From Neonectria sp. B-13 (taxonomy: Eukaryota; Ascomycota; Sordariomycetes; Hypocreales; Nectriaceae), in the NCBI GenBank assembly GCA_002682825.1, contig NOKP01000079.1, positions 1 through 48,824 on the forward strand: a stretch of 48,824 nucleotides of DNA, read 5' to 3'. A program made the translations under genes and the position numbers. Below are positions 1-10,740 of the stretch, one piece after another. The notes under the pieces were generated by a model. That model ran no database searches and was not told the origin of the DNA. It saw nothing but the letters and a program-made list of their open reading frames with translations. Within the stretch, counting starts at the first letter, position 1. Every line of letters starts with the position of its first letter.

Positions 1-435
1 GAGAAGAACCTTGATGAAGAACATGCTCAACACGTGTTTTCCACCTTCACGAAGTTCTTTGACGACGAATACAACAAGCTTGACCTTCGAGATAACCAGC
101 CGGTTGATCAGGCCCAGCCATGTTACCTCATCGATGACGACTTCTACGATAAGCCTGAGGACTTAACACAGAAGGATGAGCTTACTTCCTACTTCTCGGG
201 GCCGTTGTTACCTGTGAAGGACCCGTTAGAGTGGTGGCGGCATCACCAGGATTCGTTGCCACGGCTAGCAAAAATGGCCTTCGATATACTGTCAATTCCG
301 GCCACTTCATGTGAGTGCGAGAGAACGTTCAGCCATTGCAAATTGGCGGTATCAACGCAGAGGCACAGTCTGAAAGATTTGACAATCGAGAAGCTCATAT
401 GCCTCAAGTTTTGGCTGGGAAATGGGGTAATTTGA
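1..435 (+). pseudogene. hAT transposase, C-terminal part (cut by window edge)
   Basis: Open from base 1 to a TGA at 433-435, so the start lies outside the window. The translation ends in the hAT C-terminal dimerisation region: a WWRHHQ motif, then LAKMAFDILSIPATSCECER and TFSH, the usual W-W...L..A..iLsiPatS...ERtFS signature. This domain lets hAT transposases dimerise on DNA. No frame break is visible in the part present, so the element could be intact to the left. The following 180 bp look like its 3' terminal region. The transposase identity is confident; whether the whole gene works cannot be judged from this piece. Confidence 0.85.
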
Positions 436-615
436 AGCACGTATGTTGCTTACAGATCCAATGATTGTTGGCTGTCTCCCGACTTACTAAGCCTTTGATA
501 GCATTTTGGTAATATTCAATACAAATCAATACCAAATCAATATCAGCCTGTATTATTTCAAAACAAAACAAAATAGTGGTCAATTTTGTTTTGTTTTGCT
601 TTGTTCGGAGCGCTG
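436..615 (+). other. 3' terminal region of the hAT element
   Basis: AT-rich non-coding stretch after the transposase stop. It contains repeated CAAATCAATA-like and AAAACAAAACAAA tracts, with the inverse TTTTGTTTTGTTTTG nearby, typical of hAT subterminal repeats. The end GGAGCGCTG near 607-615 would fit a hAT terminus (hAT elements often begin CAG-G/C). The left end is outside the window, so the exact boundary is a guess. Confidence 0.4.
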
Positions 616-676
616 GTTTTAGTAACGGATCAACCCACTAACGGATCGGCCCACTTTAAGCCGCGTTGACCACAAC

Positions 677-863
677 TGTCACGGGCCAGGGCCCATATCC
701 TTGCGGCTGTGCCGCAAGACGTACTAGGCTCGTGCGCGCCAGGGATGAGAAACCGTTCCACAGCTCAGGGGCACTTAGGAACTTCTTTCTTTCTTCTTCA
801 TCTTTGATGTAAATAGCATCCCGGACTAGATAGCTGGAATACAGTTACTAGAGGCCGTTCACA
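677..863 (+). repeat. 187-bp LTR-like repeat, copy 1
   Basis: Begins TGTCACGGGCC and ends GTTCACA, so it has the TG...CA ends of an LTR. A second copy lies inverted at 19895-20081. I find only two differences between them, both C/T transitions (AACCG versus AATCG, CCCGG versus CCTGG). No matching 5-bp target duplication was found around either copy, so it may be a solo LTR with decayed flanks or part of another repeat. The short palindrome CTTGCGGCTGTGCCGCAAG lies inside. Confidence 0.6.
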
Positions 864-877
864 CTGCATATTAAGCT

Positions 878-1072
878 GTGTTAACCCTAGCCAATCCCCT
901 TATTAATACCAGCCCAACAAGGAAAGAGACCTTCCTAAAGTGCTATTTTAAGGTTAGAAATACCGGCTTGACGGAAGCTAATGTAAAAGCTGGCTGGAAA
1001 GGGTCTAGATTGTGGCTAATTAACCGTAATAAGGCATTGGGTAGCTGGTTCATTATTGATGACCCCAATTAG
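878..1072 (+). pseudogene. pogo/DDE_1 transposase fragment
   Basis: About 64 residues resembling the part just after the last catalytic Asp in fungal pogo/Fot-type transposases: LTEANVKAGWKGSRLWLINR matches the family pattern lT..NIkaGWkatGLwP.n. No start, no catalytic residues and no inverted repeats are present, so this is a relic. It is wedged between the 187-bp repeat and a 211-bp solo LTR. It is a different family from the transposase at 18425-19774. Confidence 0.55.
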
Positions 1073-1080
1073 ACTATTAC

Positions 1081-1291
1081 TGTCAGAAAACTAGCGTGGC
1101 ACTCAGATGACTTGTATTGTGTCTGTCCTTGTCCCCCTGGGCTATCTCTGTGGTGTTCAGGGGATATCTCCTTTCCTTGACCGCCTTCCTGTTCGGGCTA
1201 CAGCCGGCAAAGGTTAGGCGAGCTGTCTGTTGACCACCAAGGTGGTCACATGACCACCTTGGAGATAATGTGTACATAATCCAATCTAACA
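1081..1291 (-). repeat. 211-bp solo LTR (same family as 45332-45747)
   Basis: Read on the minus strand it starts TGTTAGATTGG and ends TTTCTGACA, giving TG...CA termini and 211 bp. It matches the two nested copies at 45.3-45.7 kb almost throughout. It contains a near-perfect hairpin around 1230-1257 (CCAAGGTGGTCA / TGACCACCTTGG). Flanks ATTAC and GTTGT do not match, so the original target duplication is not evident. Confidence 0.75.
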
Positions 1292-1401
1292 GTTGTAAGC
1301 CCATTACCCCAATAAAGGCTCAAACATGCTCCTGAAAATTTCTTCATTATCAATTGGAAATTCTATCTGGCCGTACATAAATGAAACAACGTATCGTCTG
1401 C

Positions 1402-2329
1402 TCACTGCACATTCAACCCTCCATCGACACTCAGAACCGTGCCGGTTGCGTAGTCATTGTTCAGCAGAAAGCTGATACCCTTTGCAATGTCGATAGGCGC
1501 ACCCATGCGTTTCATGGGAAACATTGCAGCAATACTTTCCTCGCTATAGGACCCCGCCTCAATAGCATATTGGAGAATATCTGTTTTGATTGCTCCTGGG
1601 GCAATAGCATTAATCTTTACCCCCTCGGTGGCGTAATCCACAGCAGCGCTCTTGGTAAGTCCGACTACCTGCATAGGGAGAAGCAAGGATTTAGAAGTAG
1701 TCCTTGGAAAAACTATCGAAGAAAAACTCACTGCATGCTTGGTTGCGGAATAGGTGGCGCTTGCTCGGACGCCGTTCAATCCTGCCATCGACGCAAGGTT
1801 GACAATGCTGCCGGATTTTTGCGGTAGCATTTGCTTGAGCTGGCACACGTATAATCAGTATGTAACGCTAAGAATGGTCATAAGGCATAGCTCACTTGAT
1901 ATTTCATGCACCAAAAAACGCCCATAACATTGGTACGTATCATCTTCTCAAATTCTTCGGCGCTCAAGTCGATAAACGGTGCAGCATCGGTGGCTATGCC
2001 AGCATTGTTAACGCAACCGTCTATCCTGCCGTAGATTCTAACGGTCTCCTCCACAAGGTTGCGGATACTGTCTTCAATGGAGACGTCACATTTGACGAAA
2101 GTCGCTTCTCCCCCGGAAGCCTTGATATCCTGAACAATCTATGCATAATCTTCAGCAACAAGAAGTTTGAATATCAACTTTCTCGTGAACTTACTTGTAT
2201 ACCCGCACTCTCGTTTCTCCCTGACACGACGACTCTCCAGCCTTCTCTGGCAAGGAGGCTTGCTGACTCCTTTCCAATCCCGGACGTGCCGCCTGTGACG
2301 ATGGCAACCCTAGAAAGAGTAGTTGACAT
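1402..2329 (-). CDS. short-chain dehydrogenase/reductase (classical SDR)
   Basis: NAD(P)-dependent oxidoreductase, substrate not predictable. Four exons on the minus strand: 2329-2195, 2138-1896, 1839-1732 and 1668-1402, joined by introns of 56, 56 and 63 bp with GT..AG ends; all joins are in phase 0 and give 250 residues. The Rossmann motif TGGTSGIG lies at residues 12-19, NNAG at 89-92, and the catalytic Ser143, Tyr156 and Lys160 are present (YSATK). Length is normal for the family, and the C-terminus ends in the usual GTVLSVDGG. The ATG chosen is the only one in frame close before the nucleotide-binding strand. It appears functional. Its neighbours are an LTR downstream and an aldo-keto reductase about 0.9 kb beyond its start, transcribed the opposite way; no common pathway is evident. 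Confidence 0.88.
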
Positions 2330-3246
2330 GATGGCAAGATCTTGTAATAATTTCGGAGATTGGAATTTTTAAGCTGATTCTGGTGTTGAGCTGAGGGAGT
2401 AGATGAGCTGGCGCAGAGCTCCTTTTAACAGCCTACCTTCTGCTATTGCGGCTGCCTTACATGTTGAGATAAACATTCAATCTAATCGTCTTTTTTCTTG
2501 TAACATAACTCTTTATCTCGGTTCTATACGGTGTTAATGCACTGGCAGGGATCTAAAGGCATATTCGCGGGTTTTCTGAGCATTAACACCGAAAACCTTA
2601 TCAGCGTGCAGCTTGTTGGCGCAAAGGCCAGAAGCATGGCTGTGCGTTCAATGCCTTCAGAAATCCCGTTGCCTCCGGCATGTGTACGATTCCCTTCCCG
2701 GATTCCTGCAGGGATGATCTTTTACAAGAACGGGCATGGAATGGCATCACAACTACGGGTAACATATGAAGACTTTGGATGCCGGATTGGTCCCTTCGTG
2801 CCGAGCCAGTCACCACCAAGGGCACTAGCACATCCCTGAGTCATGTTCTTGTCAAGATGTGAAAATTGGCCTGGCTCTTGTACACTTGAACCGGTGGATT
2901 GATCAGTCACAGCATCCATCCGGATCCTCCGGCCATCATTAGAACCGAAACATCAAACGTAGGGCTTTTTGAATGTTTCAGCTATTATGCAAAATCCCGT
3001 GCTGCGGGGTTGAAGTCCAGTATTTCCGCTGGTAGGTCCAGTTACCCACAATCTAGGTATGCCTGGCTATGCAGTATTTGGAGATTACGGAGATAGACCA
3101 AGCATAAATCCGCTATTGCAAATACACTAGTGCTGTGGATTGTCTTGACCTTATATGAGCCAACTCAGTCAAGGCTATCTTAGCCTCTGGAGTGTAGATA
3201 CCACTTCACGCACATTCTCGGAGTCTCAGTGACAACAGCGCCTCCC
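2330..3246. other. intergenic region between SDR and aldo-keto reductase
   Basis: Contains the start-proximal DNA of both divergent genes. Several open frames of 65-100 codons occur on both strands, but none shows a recognisable domain or conserved motif, so I annotate no gene here. Confidence 0.5.
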
Positions 3247-4282
3247 ATGGAGAAGACGAAACTCCCTATTGTTTTGGGTGCCATGCCAATTGGCAAGCCA
3301 GGTGAGTCGCTTAAAAGCCCAGCTACATTGGTCAATATTGACTTGCACAGGGGTTGAACAAACGCGCATTCATGACCCAGAGGAGGTTGCTGCATTGCTC
3401 GATGTGTTCCAAAGCCACGGTCACAATGAAGTTGATACGGCTCGCTACTACGGTAAGGGTTTCTCTGAGGAATATCTTGGCGATGCAAATTGGCAAGAAA
3501 GGCAAATTGTTATGGCAACGAAGGCTTACCCATTTGGAACCCCTGGCTTGACTCATTCACCAGACGACCTCAAGGCCAACCTTCTGAGATCTTTGGAAGC
3601 CCTCAAGGCGAAGAAGGTGGATCTGTATTATCTGCATGGCCCGGATCGTAAGACACCGTTTGAGGTTACTCTCCGTGCGCTCAACGAATTGCATAATGAG
3701 GGATACTTCAACCGCTTGGGAATCAGCAACTTCATGGCTTGGGAGGTTGCAAAAATCCAAGAGATTTCCATTAGGAATGGCTGGATCCGTCCGGTAGTTT
3801 ATCAGGGTCTGTACAATGCGATTCACCGTGGTGTCGAACCTGAGCTTTTCCCATGCCTCAAACACTACAAAATGTCGTTTTATGCCTTCAACCCCTTAGC
3901 TGGAGGCTACCTGACTTCAAAATATCGAATCGATCTCTCTGATGTCGAGCAAGGGTCTCGATTCGACCCAAATACCAGTCAAGGTCAGATATACCGGAGC
4001 CGTTATTGGAACGAGGCTATGTTCTCTGCGCTTGATGATATTAGGCAGGCCGTTGAGAAGTACAAAATCACAGAGGCGGAATGTGCGCTACGTTGGATGG
4101 TGCACCATTCGAAGCTAAGCAAAGATCAAGGCGATGCCATCATTATTGGCGCAAGCAGTGCAAAACAGCTGGAAGAAAATCTGAGGAGCTTGGAGCTGGG
4201 ACCCCTGCCAGACGACGTGGTGGCTGTTTTGGACAGTGCGTGGACCAAGGCGAAGGCGACTGCTGGAAATTACTTTCATTAA
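3247..4282 (+). CDS. aldo-keto reductase (AKR7/aflatoxin aldehyde reductase-like)
   Basis: NADPH-dependent carbonyl reductase of the aldo-keto reductase superfamily, cytosolic. The start at 3247 gives MEKTKLPIVLGAMPIGKPG, matching the first beta strand of the family. A 49-bp intron (3302-3350, GTGAGT...ACAG) then joins GVEQTRIHD in frame, for 328 residues. The catalytic tetrad is visible: Asp47 and Tyr52 in EVDTARYYG, Lys76 in MATKAYP, His114 in YYLHGPD. The C-terminus AGNYFH is typical of AKR7-type enzymes. A later in-frame start at 3269 would read through the intron and lose the first strand, so I prefer 3247. An 81-bp solo LTR begins 14 bp after the stop, close enough to change the 3' UTR or polyadenylation. 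Confidence 0.88.
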
Positions 4283-4296
4283 GCGCATACGCATCA

Positions 4297-4377
4297 TGTC
4301 ACATCCAGTATAGGCTATCATTGCACTACGCATTAGCGGAGTGCGCATTCCCTTTTGCCGTAGTCGGCAATGCGACA
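4297..4377 (+). repeat. solo LTR of the mini LTR element (TRIM family)
   Basis: 81 bp from TGTCACATCCAG to GGCAATGCGACA, similar along its whole length to the two 82-bp LTRs at 39215-39296 and 39546-39627. It is flanked by a perfect 5-bp duplication, CATCA at 4292-4296 and CATCA at 4378-4382. One LTR with intact target duplication is the expected product of LTR-LTR recombination. The ends TGTCACAT and ATGTGACA are nearly palindromic, so the strand is arbitrary. Confidence 0.85.
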
Positions 4378-4382
4378 CATCA

Positions 4383-5806
4383 CAACAATTCACTAGCGTT
4401 AGTGGCGTGAGCATGACTGTGAGTTCTATCCTTACACATAGCGATGAAATCACCCACACCGTTGCATCAAAATACCATCGTTCAGGCTTATTTTGAAATA
4501 CAATCTGTAGTTCAATTGTACTCAATAATAGTAGAATAACTCCCAAAACAAGACCCAACAAACTTAATCAAGCCCATCTGCTTTGTGTTACATTCTTTCT
4601 CTTCCATCCGCCATCACGGAGATTCCTACATAAGCTGGTTGGGCTGAACGGCCAAGGATACGTATGCTCGGTTAGACATAAGTTGCTCAAACAGGGGTAA
4701 TTAATACCTGGATCCCGTCCCGCCGCGTGTCCACATTCCTCTCCACTCACAGTATCCCTACAATTTCCAGAATCCTTCACAGTCACTGTCCTACGCTAAC
4801 ACGGAAATAAAATACCAATGAAAGCAAATTTGCCTCCCACATCACCGTCGAAACAATTAAACAGCGATTCCGGCTTCCGGCTTGGCTAACTCGCTTACCA
4901 GATTCAACAAGCTTGAATTGCCCTTTCGGTATCTGAAACACTGCGCCTACTTCAACCATTGGTTAGTCCGTATAAGTAAGCCCGTAGGTTTTATACGACC
5001 GAAATCGCGATTCTTTTCACAGTCTCGGCCGAATTAAAGCAACGCTCCATAGTTTCTAACCCGCTCTTCAGGTCATGCGAAAAAGGGATTGAGCCCACGG
5101 TGGGGCCGAGCTGCTTCAAGGAGCCGCATTTATTCAGGAACACTAGAGCACTACTAACATTTGAAACGATCATAATCAGGCACAGATACTGTGCATTTTT
5201 GCGTTGTGCCTTGCGTATCTTGTAAAGCGTTGCATTTCCTCTCGCCTCTCACTGCAAGCCTTAGTCTCTCTCGTCTCTCTAGACGAGAGTTCTCGAGTTC
5301 GACCCCTGACGATCGTACGGTCCGTATTGTTGCTCAGCCCCAAAGCACCGCGTACCAATATGGCCCCGACGCCCCGAAGCATGATGGGCTCTTCGTGGAC
5401 GGTTTCATTTCCAAAGGACCCTTCCTTCGCCTTTCGGTGGAGTCCTGTTGGTACGCTGACGTATCGCCGAATATCAGAGTGTCAGTGTCCATGCCCACAG
5501 GGTGAAAAAATGGGGTGTGTCGAGCATCCCCCGTCTTTGCCATGCCCAATTTTAGATAGAAGGAAGGGAATCTCTTTCTCTTCCAGATACCCGTTTCTTG
5601 TAAAAAGTTCTTTCTGCTGTGTTTTGTCACTCTTTTTGATCTGCGTTTTTGGTCAATACTATCGCCATATATCTTCGACTATTAGCTTGGCGGCGCGTCT
5701 AAGCGGGATTCACGAACCGGTCTTGGCGTCAAACAGGGTCTAATTGATCTGTTAATCCCGTCTTGTCATTGTCTTGGTGTTTTAAGCTTTGGGTTAAGCT
5801 GCCAAG
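4383..5806. other. long intergenic region upstream of the GH76 gene
   Basis: No gene is supportable. At 5240-5300 lies a pyrimidine-rich CTCTCTCGTCTCTC tract followed by its partial inverse GACGAGAG, as seen in fungal 5' UTRs. The last 500 bp are probably promoter and leader of the GH76 gene. Open frames on both strands show no domain. Confidence 0.45.
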
Positions 5807-7311
5807 ATGCGATCATTTCTTCAGACAACAACCGCAGTCCTTGGCTGGGCGGCGGCAGCCAAAGCCTACGACGTAACATGGGATGATGACAGTAAGTTCT
5901 CTTGCTGTCGGCGATAAAGCAAAGAAAATAACTGATTGAGAATGGTTAGAATCTATCGAGAGTGCCGCTGGCCAGGCAGCATATGGCTTATTAAAGTACT
6001 ACACAGGAAACAACACTGGCGATACACCAGGAAACTTGCCAGACCCCTACTACTGTAACTCTCTCATGACTATTGAGACACGACACGACATTTTACTGAC
6101 TCTTGAAAGGGTGGGAGGCTGGAGCTATGTTCGGCACTCTAGTTGATTACTGGTGGCTTACCGGCGACGAGACCTACAACAACATCACACAACAAGCCAT
6201 GATCCATCAAGCCGGCGACGGAGGCGATTTCATGCCCGACAACCAAACCATGACCGAAGGAAACGACGACCAAGGCTTCTGGGCCATGGCTGCAATGTCA
6301 GCAGCCGAGCACGGATTCCCAGATCCCCCCGACGAACAGCCCGGATGGCTTGCCCAGGTCCAGGCCGTCTTCAACGAGTACGTCAGTCGCTGGGAGACAA
6401 AGTACTGCGGCGGCGGTATGCGCTGGCAAATCTTCCAGTTCAACACTGGTTTCGACTACAAGAACTCCATCTCCAACGGCTGCTTCTTCAACGTCGCCTC
6501 TCGCCTGGCGCTGTACACGGGTAACGACACCTACGCCGACTGGGCCGAGAAGATCTGGAAGTGGCACGAGGACGTAGGAACTATCACCGATAAGTTTGCA
6601 GTGCTGGATGGTGTTCATATCAGCGACAACGCCGGCGATAAGTGCACGGATATCGACGAGACGCAGTGGTCTTACAACACTGGCATTTTCCTCCACGGCG
6701 CTTCTGTTATGTACAACCTCACCGAGAGTGACAGCTGGAAAAAGCGCTCCGATGGTCTTCTCACCGACGTTTTCAACAGGTTTGTCAAGGACGAGATTAT
6801 CTACGAGCAGTTTTGCGAACCGCACAAGCAGTGCGGTCAGGATCCACAGAGTTTCAAGGGATACCTCGCCCGATGGCTGGCCGCTACCTCACAAATGGAC
6901 CCGACCACCAGGGAGAAGATCATGAAGCTCATCAAGACGAGTGCCCAGGCTGCTGCTAAGGTCTGCACTGGCTCTCCCTCAGAAGGTTACAAGGGTCCCG
7001 CGGGCACAGCATGCGGTTTCTCCTGGACGACTGGCGAATTCGACGGCACTGTCGGCGTAGGCCCGCAGATGAACGCCCTGTCCATCCTACAGTACACGTT
7101 GACCGAGGGTGCAAAGCCCCCGGTTACATCAAAGACTGGAGGAACATCCAAGGGTAATCCTGGCGGTGGAAACACGGATATGAACGACGATGATGGAAAG
7201 CCGAAGCTGAAGTCGATCACGACGGCAGATAAGGCAGGTGCTGGTATCTTAACGCTCCTCTTCTTGGTTGGTGTCATTGGAGGTGTTTCTTTCTTGGTTC
7301 TCGATGTTTAG
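5807..7311 (+). CDS. GH76 family alpha-1,6-mannanase-like wall protein (Dfg5/Dcw1 type), GPI-anchored
   Basis: Fungal Dfg5/Dcw1 proteins act at the cell surface and are thought to transfer GPI-linked mannoproteins to the wall glucan. Three exons (5807-5891, 5950-6054, 6110-7311) with introns of 58 and 55 bp give 463 residues. The N-terminus MRSFLQTTTAVLGWAAAAKA is a signal peptide. The GH76 signature is intact: YYWWEAGAMFGTLVDYW, then the catalytic Asp pair in GNDDQGFWA near residues 116-117. Residues after about 410 form a Gly/Thr/Asn-rich linker, followed by the hydrophobic tail GILTLLFLVGVIGGVSFLVL that would direct GPI attachment. Length is normal. G+C at third codon positions is high and no frame break is present, so this is probably an expressed core-type gene. 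A hAT element starts about 150 bp downstream. Confidence 0.92.
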
Positions 7312-7463
7312 ATGACTGTTTAGATTCGTCTTATTATAGGTAGTCGGAGGAGTCGAACTTAGTTGGTATCCTATTAAGGATATAGAGGAGGGTGATTGGT
7401 TTTGTAAAGTCGAGAGTGTTCGAAGAGGATGTGCTATGTGGTGATCTTGTAAGTGATCTAGTT

Positions 7464-10400
7464 CAGTGATCTTGTTGGACTGGACTAGCATTGGAGTGGA
7501 TTTGGATGGACTGGATTTGGCTGGACTGGATTCACAGTTTCAGAAATTTGGATTGGACTGGATCGAGAGGTCTGGAGACTCCTGGAGCGCCAATGGACCA
7601 TTCCTAATTAGGAAAGAAGGGAGCCCGAACTCCACTTTTTGTTTCAGGCACATGGTTCCGCGTGGTGTTGATTGGCCTCCACGATGCTAAACCCGTCGAG
7701 TACTATCAGCAAACCAAGTCAGGAATGCAGCGCAAAGGTGAGACGTCCGTCTGCCTACATATTATGCAGCAGCACGAACCCGATAACATACCATTTACCA
7801 TTTGACCAACAAGGTAACTGACGTCCCAGAATGACCGCACCAACAATCACCCGCTTCTTCTCTCGCTCTTCTAATAGATCTTCTGAGTCGGACAATGTTG
7901 TTCTCGCTCCAGAATCGATCAACAATAGTCGCGAACCGGATGCCCTGGTCCAGCCAGATGAGTTCAAGCTTCAGGGCGAGCAATACACTCGCTGTTCTGT
8001 GCTCGCAAGAGGCCCTAAATCCACAAAGAAGCGCACGTCGGTGATCTGGCTATACGGTGAGGATCTACAGTCAAAGAGAGATCGGAAACGAGTATGGTAC
8101 TGCTATCTCTGCGAGAAACAGCGTCGTCAACAAGAACTTCCAGCAGTCTCAAATGGCATTCTACGGCACTTGATCATCTCCACCTGAAACATCATATCGA
8201 CAAGACTACTGGAGAACTCAAGTCCTTTCGAGGAGACTCGATGGGCTCGAGCCAGCCCTCGATATCCGATTACCAGGACATGAAATCGATCATCTTCTCC
8301 CGCCGCTTAGATCGGTTCAAGGAACTCCTAGTCCCTGGCTAGTCTGTTGCTATATCGCCTTCTTCCAGATCGAGAATGACTACTTTCGCGACCTCATCTT
8401 CTATCTATTCTCACCCTTAGCTGACCTCCTTCCAAAGGCAGTATCAACCATTCGCCAGTGGGTGATGAATATGTTCGAGGTGAGGAAGGAGAGTTTGCGG
8501 CAGGATATGCTCGACAGTCGGAGTTGCATTTCGCTCTCCTTCGATCTGTGGACGTCGCCGAACTACCTCGCCATGCTTGGAGTAGCAGCACATTTCATCA
8601 ACAAATCTGGGCTGCGTCGAACTGCTGTCTTGGCGCTACGCGAAGTGGAAGGGGAACACTCAGGGGAAAACATCGCCGATGTCCTCTTGCAGGTCATCAA
8701 AGATTACAAGATTACGGACCGAGTTGGCTATTTTATGTCGGACAACGCATCGGCCAACGATGTGTGCGTTGACTCCGTACTGCGCGCCATCTACCCAAGT
8801 ATGTCAGATAAGCAACGAAGACGCAGACGCCTCCGGTGCTTCGGGAACATTGTGAATCTCTGCGCGCAGGCTTTTCTTATCGGAAAGGACGCCGAAAAGG
8901 TCTGCAAAGATCTAGACGCTGCGTACAGGGAGGGTGATATCATATATGAAGCGAATCCGGGAGCTTTGGCGGAAGCGCGGCGCCATCGGAAGGCTTCACA
9001 ATATCATGAAATACATCCAAGCCAGTCCTCAGCGCCGTCAGTTTTTCAGATCAATTGTCTGCGGGGGAGAACTATCTGAGTTTGATGGCTTAGAGGTGAG
9101 TTTGCGCCCTCCCTAAACTCACAGTCAGGACTAATAGTTAGCCTAGCTTATCCAAAGCCAGCAGACACGCTGGAATTCATACTTCACCACGATCGGTAGA
9201 GCTCTTAACGTCAAGGAGCGAATTCAAGTCTTCTGTGACCAGTATGAGGCTGGCCAGAGCCAGAAAAGTCTCACCGAAGACCACCTGTCTGAGCAGCAGT
9301 GGGACGAGCTTGCACACCTTCATGACCAGCTGGAGACGTTCTATGACGGAACCCTCTCTACGGAAGGCAGGCTTTCAACACTAGCGGATCACTTTCAGAC
9401 ACTTGACTGGCTGCTAAATGAGATCCAGCAGGCCAAGATTAAATTCGAAGAACTCCACAAGGCAGCTGTTCGAAGGAACACCAGTCGAGGAGCTGTTGCT
9501 GCTGACGCTGATGACTTCGCATTTCTTGCCGCTTCGGCGGAAGCTTCCTGGCGTAAGGCGGAGGAATATTTCAGGAAAGCGGATGAGACACCAGCATATT
9601 ATGCCGCCATTGCGCTGAATCCGACTCTCAAAACCAGTGGTACGTCGAGACTTGGACAGACGAAGAAAAGCAGTCATGGATCCCGAGCGTTACGAAGCTT
9701 GTTAGGGGGCTCTGGCTAGAAGAGTATCGGGGAAGATATTCTACAAAGCATGCTTCAGTTTCCGCTTCGTTCTGCCCAATTTTGCCTGCTCCGGTTAGAA
9801 AGGAAAAGGCCTTTGTGGCAGTCAAGAGCCATAAACGACTGAAGCTTCGTCACGAAGCCCTGGCAACCGACCCTCCCGCCGTCGACTTGCTCGATCAGTT
9901 CCTCGAAACAGATGTTATCCGGCTTGGTGAGGACGAAACCTTTGACCCTATCCGTTATTGGAACGATCGCTACTATACACAGCCGGATCTAGCACGTATG
10001 GCTCTGGATGTTCTGGCCGTTCCATCAATGTCAGACGAGTGCGAGCGGCTATTCAGCAGCGCCAAGATACTGCTTTCCGACCGGCGGTCGAGGCTTAAGA
10101 TAGATATCATTGAAGCCAGCGAGTGCCTCCGAGCCTGGTACGGCCCACCTGCACGGAATACTTTTGAGGATAGCAACATCGGGAGACTAGAAGGGGAGTC
10201 TGATCTGCAGGGGACTTGGGAGTCCGGGAAGGGATCTGAAATTAGAATGGACCATGAGGACCTTCAGACCGTCGATCAAGATGGTTTCCTTGATGAGGAA
10301 AATACTGCTCAGGGGGGTCTGCGGTAACCAGTGTTATTGATGTCAAATACACACCGCAACAGCATTGAACAAGGATCGATTCCGCAGTAAATCTCGCGGC

Positions 10401-10546
10401 GACTCTTTTAGCAAAATGCGGAATACTCCTAATCCATTTGGATAATTGGATTTGCATTGGCGCTCCTGGAGTCCCCAGCCATGTGCATTGGACTGGACTG
10501 GATCCGACCTCGAAATCCAGTCCAGTCCAATCCAACAAGATCACTG
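7464..10546 (+). mobile_element. hAT transposon with decayed transposase
   Basis: About 3.08 kb. Left terminus CAGTGATCTTGTTGGACTGGACT (7464-7486) is inverted at 10524-10546 with one mismatch in 23. Both ends carry many direct and inverted copies of TGGACTGGA or GGATTGGACT, i.e. subterminal repeats as in other hAT elements. The flanking octamers ATCTAGTT and AGCTATAC do not match well, so the target duplication is lost or the element was rearranged. The left flank is the GH76 gene tail; the right flank is an OrsD-like fragment. Confidence 0.8.
7831..10327 (+). pseudogene. hAT transposase, several frameshifts
   Basis: The parts of a fungal hAT transposase appear in order but in different frames. 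A BED-type finger begins with CYLC near 8101 and continues with LKHHID in another frame near 8190, so there is a shift between 8130 and 8165. Next comes AFFQIENDYFRDLIF, a further shift near 8335, then ISLSFDLWTSPN and FMSDNASANDVC with the catalytic-core Asp, CFGNIVNLCAQAF, a shift near 8940, then LWRKRGAIGRLHNIM. A plausible intron (9096-9139) follows, then the Ins/dimerisation part ending ALDVLAVPSMSDECERLFSS. A one-base loss in an A run near 9635 is a further shift. At least four frame breaks make it non-functional. Confidence 0.8.
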
Positions 10547-10740
10547 AGCTATACAGCGATATTTACGACAGCATTGTGGTTGGCTTTCTTGCTGCAATAG
10601 GTATCCGGCCAGGTTCAAGATCTAGCACAGGGCAAAAGTTATATGATGCCGCCGATTTTACTCCCAAGTTATCAGCAATCATCAAGTTGGGTCAATTTCT
10701 TGTTGCAGAGAGGGCTTTGCTCGTGCTTATGGGGCTCTAG
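10547..10740 (+). pseudogene. OrsD/TLH-like protein fragment (middle region)
   Basis: Starting immediately at the hAT right end, the plus strand reads DIYDSIVVGFLAAIGIRP, then DFTPKLSAIIKLGQFLVAER. This resembles the 'Y.s.vv.alAviGi....Y.p..Sa.IKiarflVv..a' stretch found between the DUF3505-type N-terminus and the recombinase-like part of large fungal OrsD/telomere-linked-helicase proteins. It stops at 10740. It is tail-to-tail with the minus-strand fragment that follows, so the locus has been inverted or shuffled. The family match is from memory of the pattern and should be tested by search. Confidence 0.5.

Noticed and set aside
2531..2839. A gene of about 100 codons on the plus strand
   Set aside because: No domain, no start context, and overlapping frames of equal length on the other strand.
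3269..3350. Aldo-keto reductase start at 3269
   Set aside because: It would translate the 49-bp intron and lose the conserved first strand encoded from 3247.
5191..5743. Small proteins upstream of the GH76 gene
   Set aside because: Low-complexity Ser/Leu-rich frames in three overlapping readings; more likely a pyrimidine-rich 5' UTR.
10438..10546. 8-bp target duplication of the hAT at 7464-10546
   Set aside because: ATCTAGTT and AGCTATAC agree at only four of eight positions, so I do not claim one.
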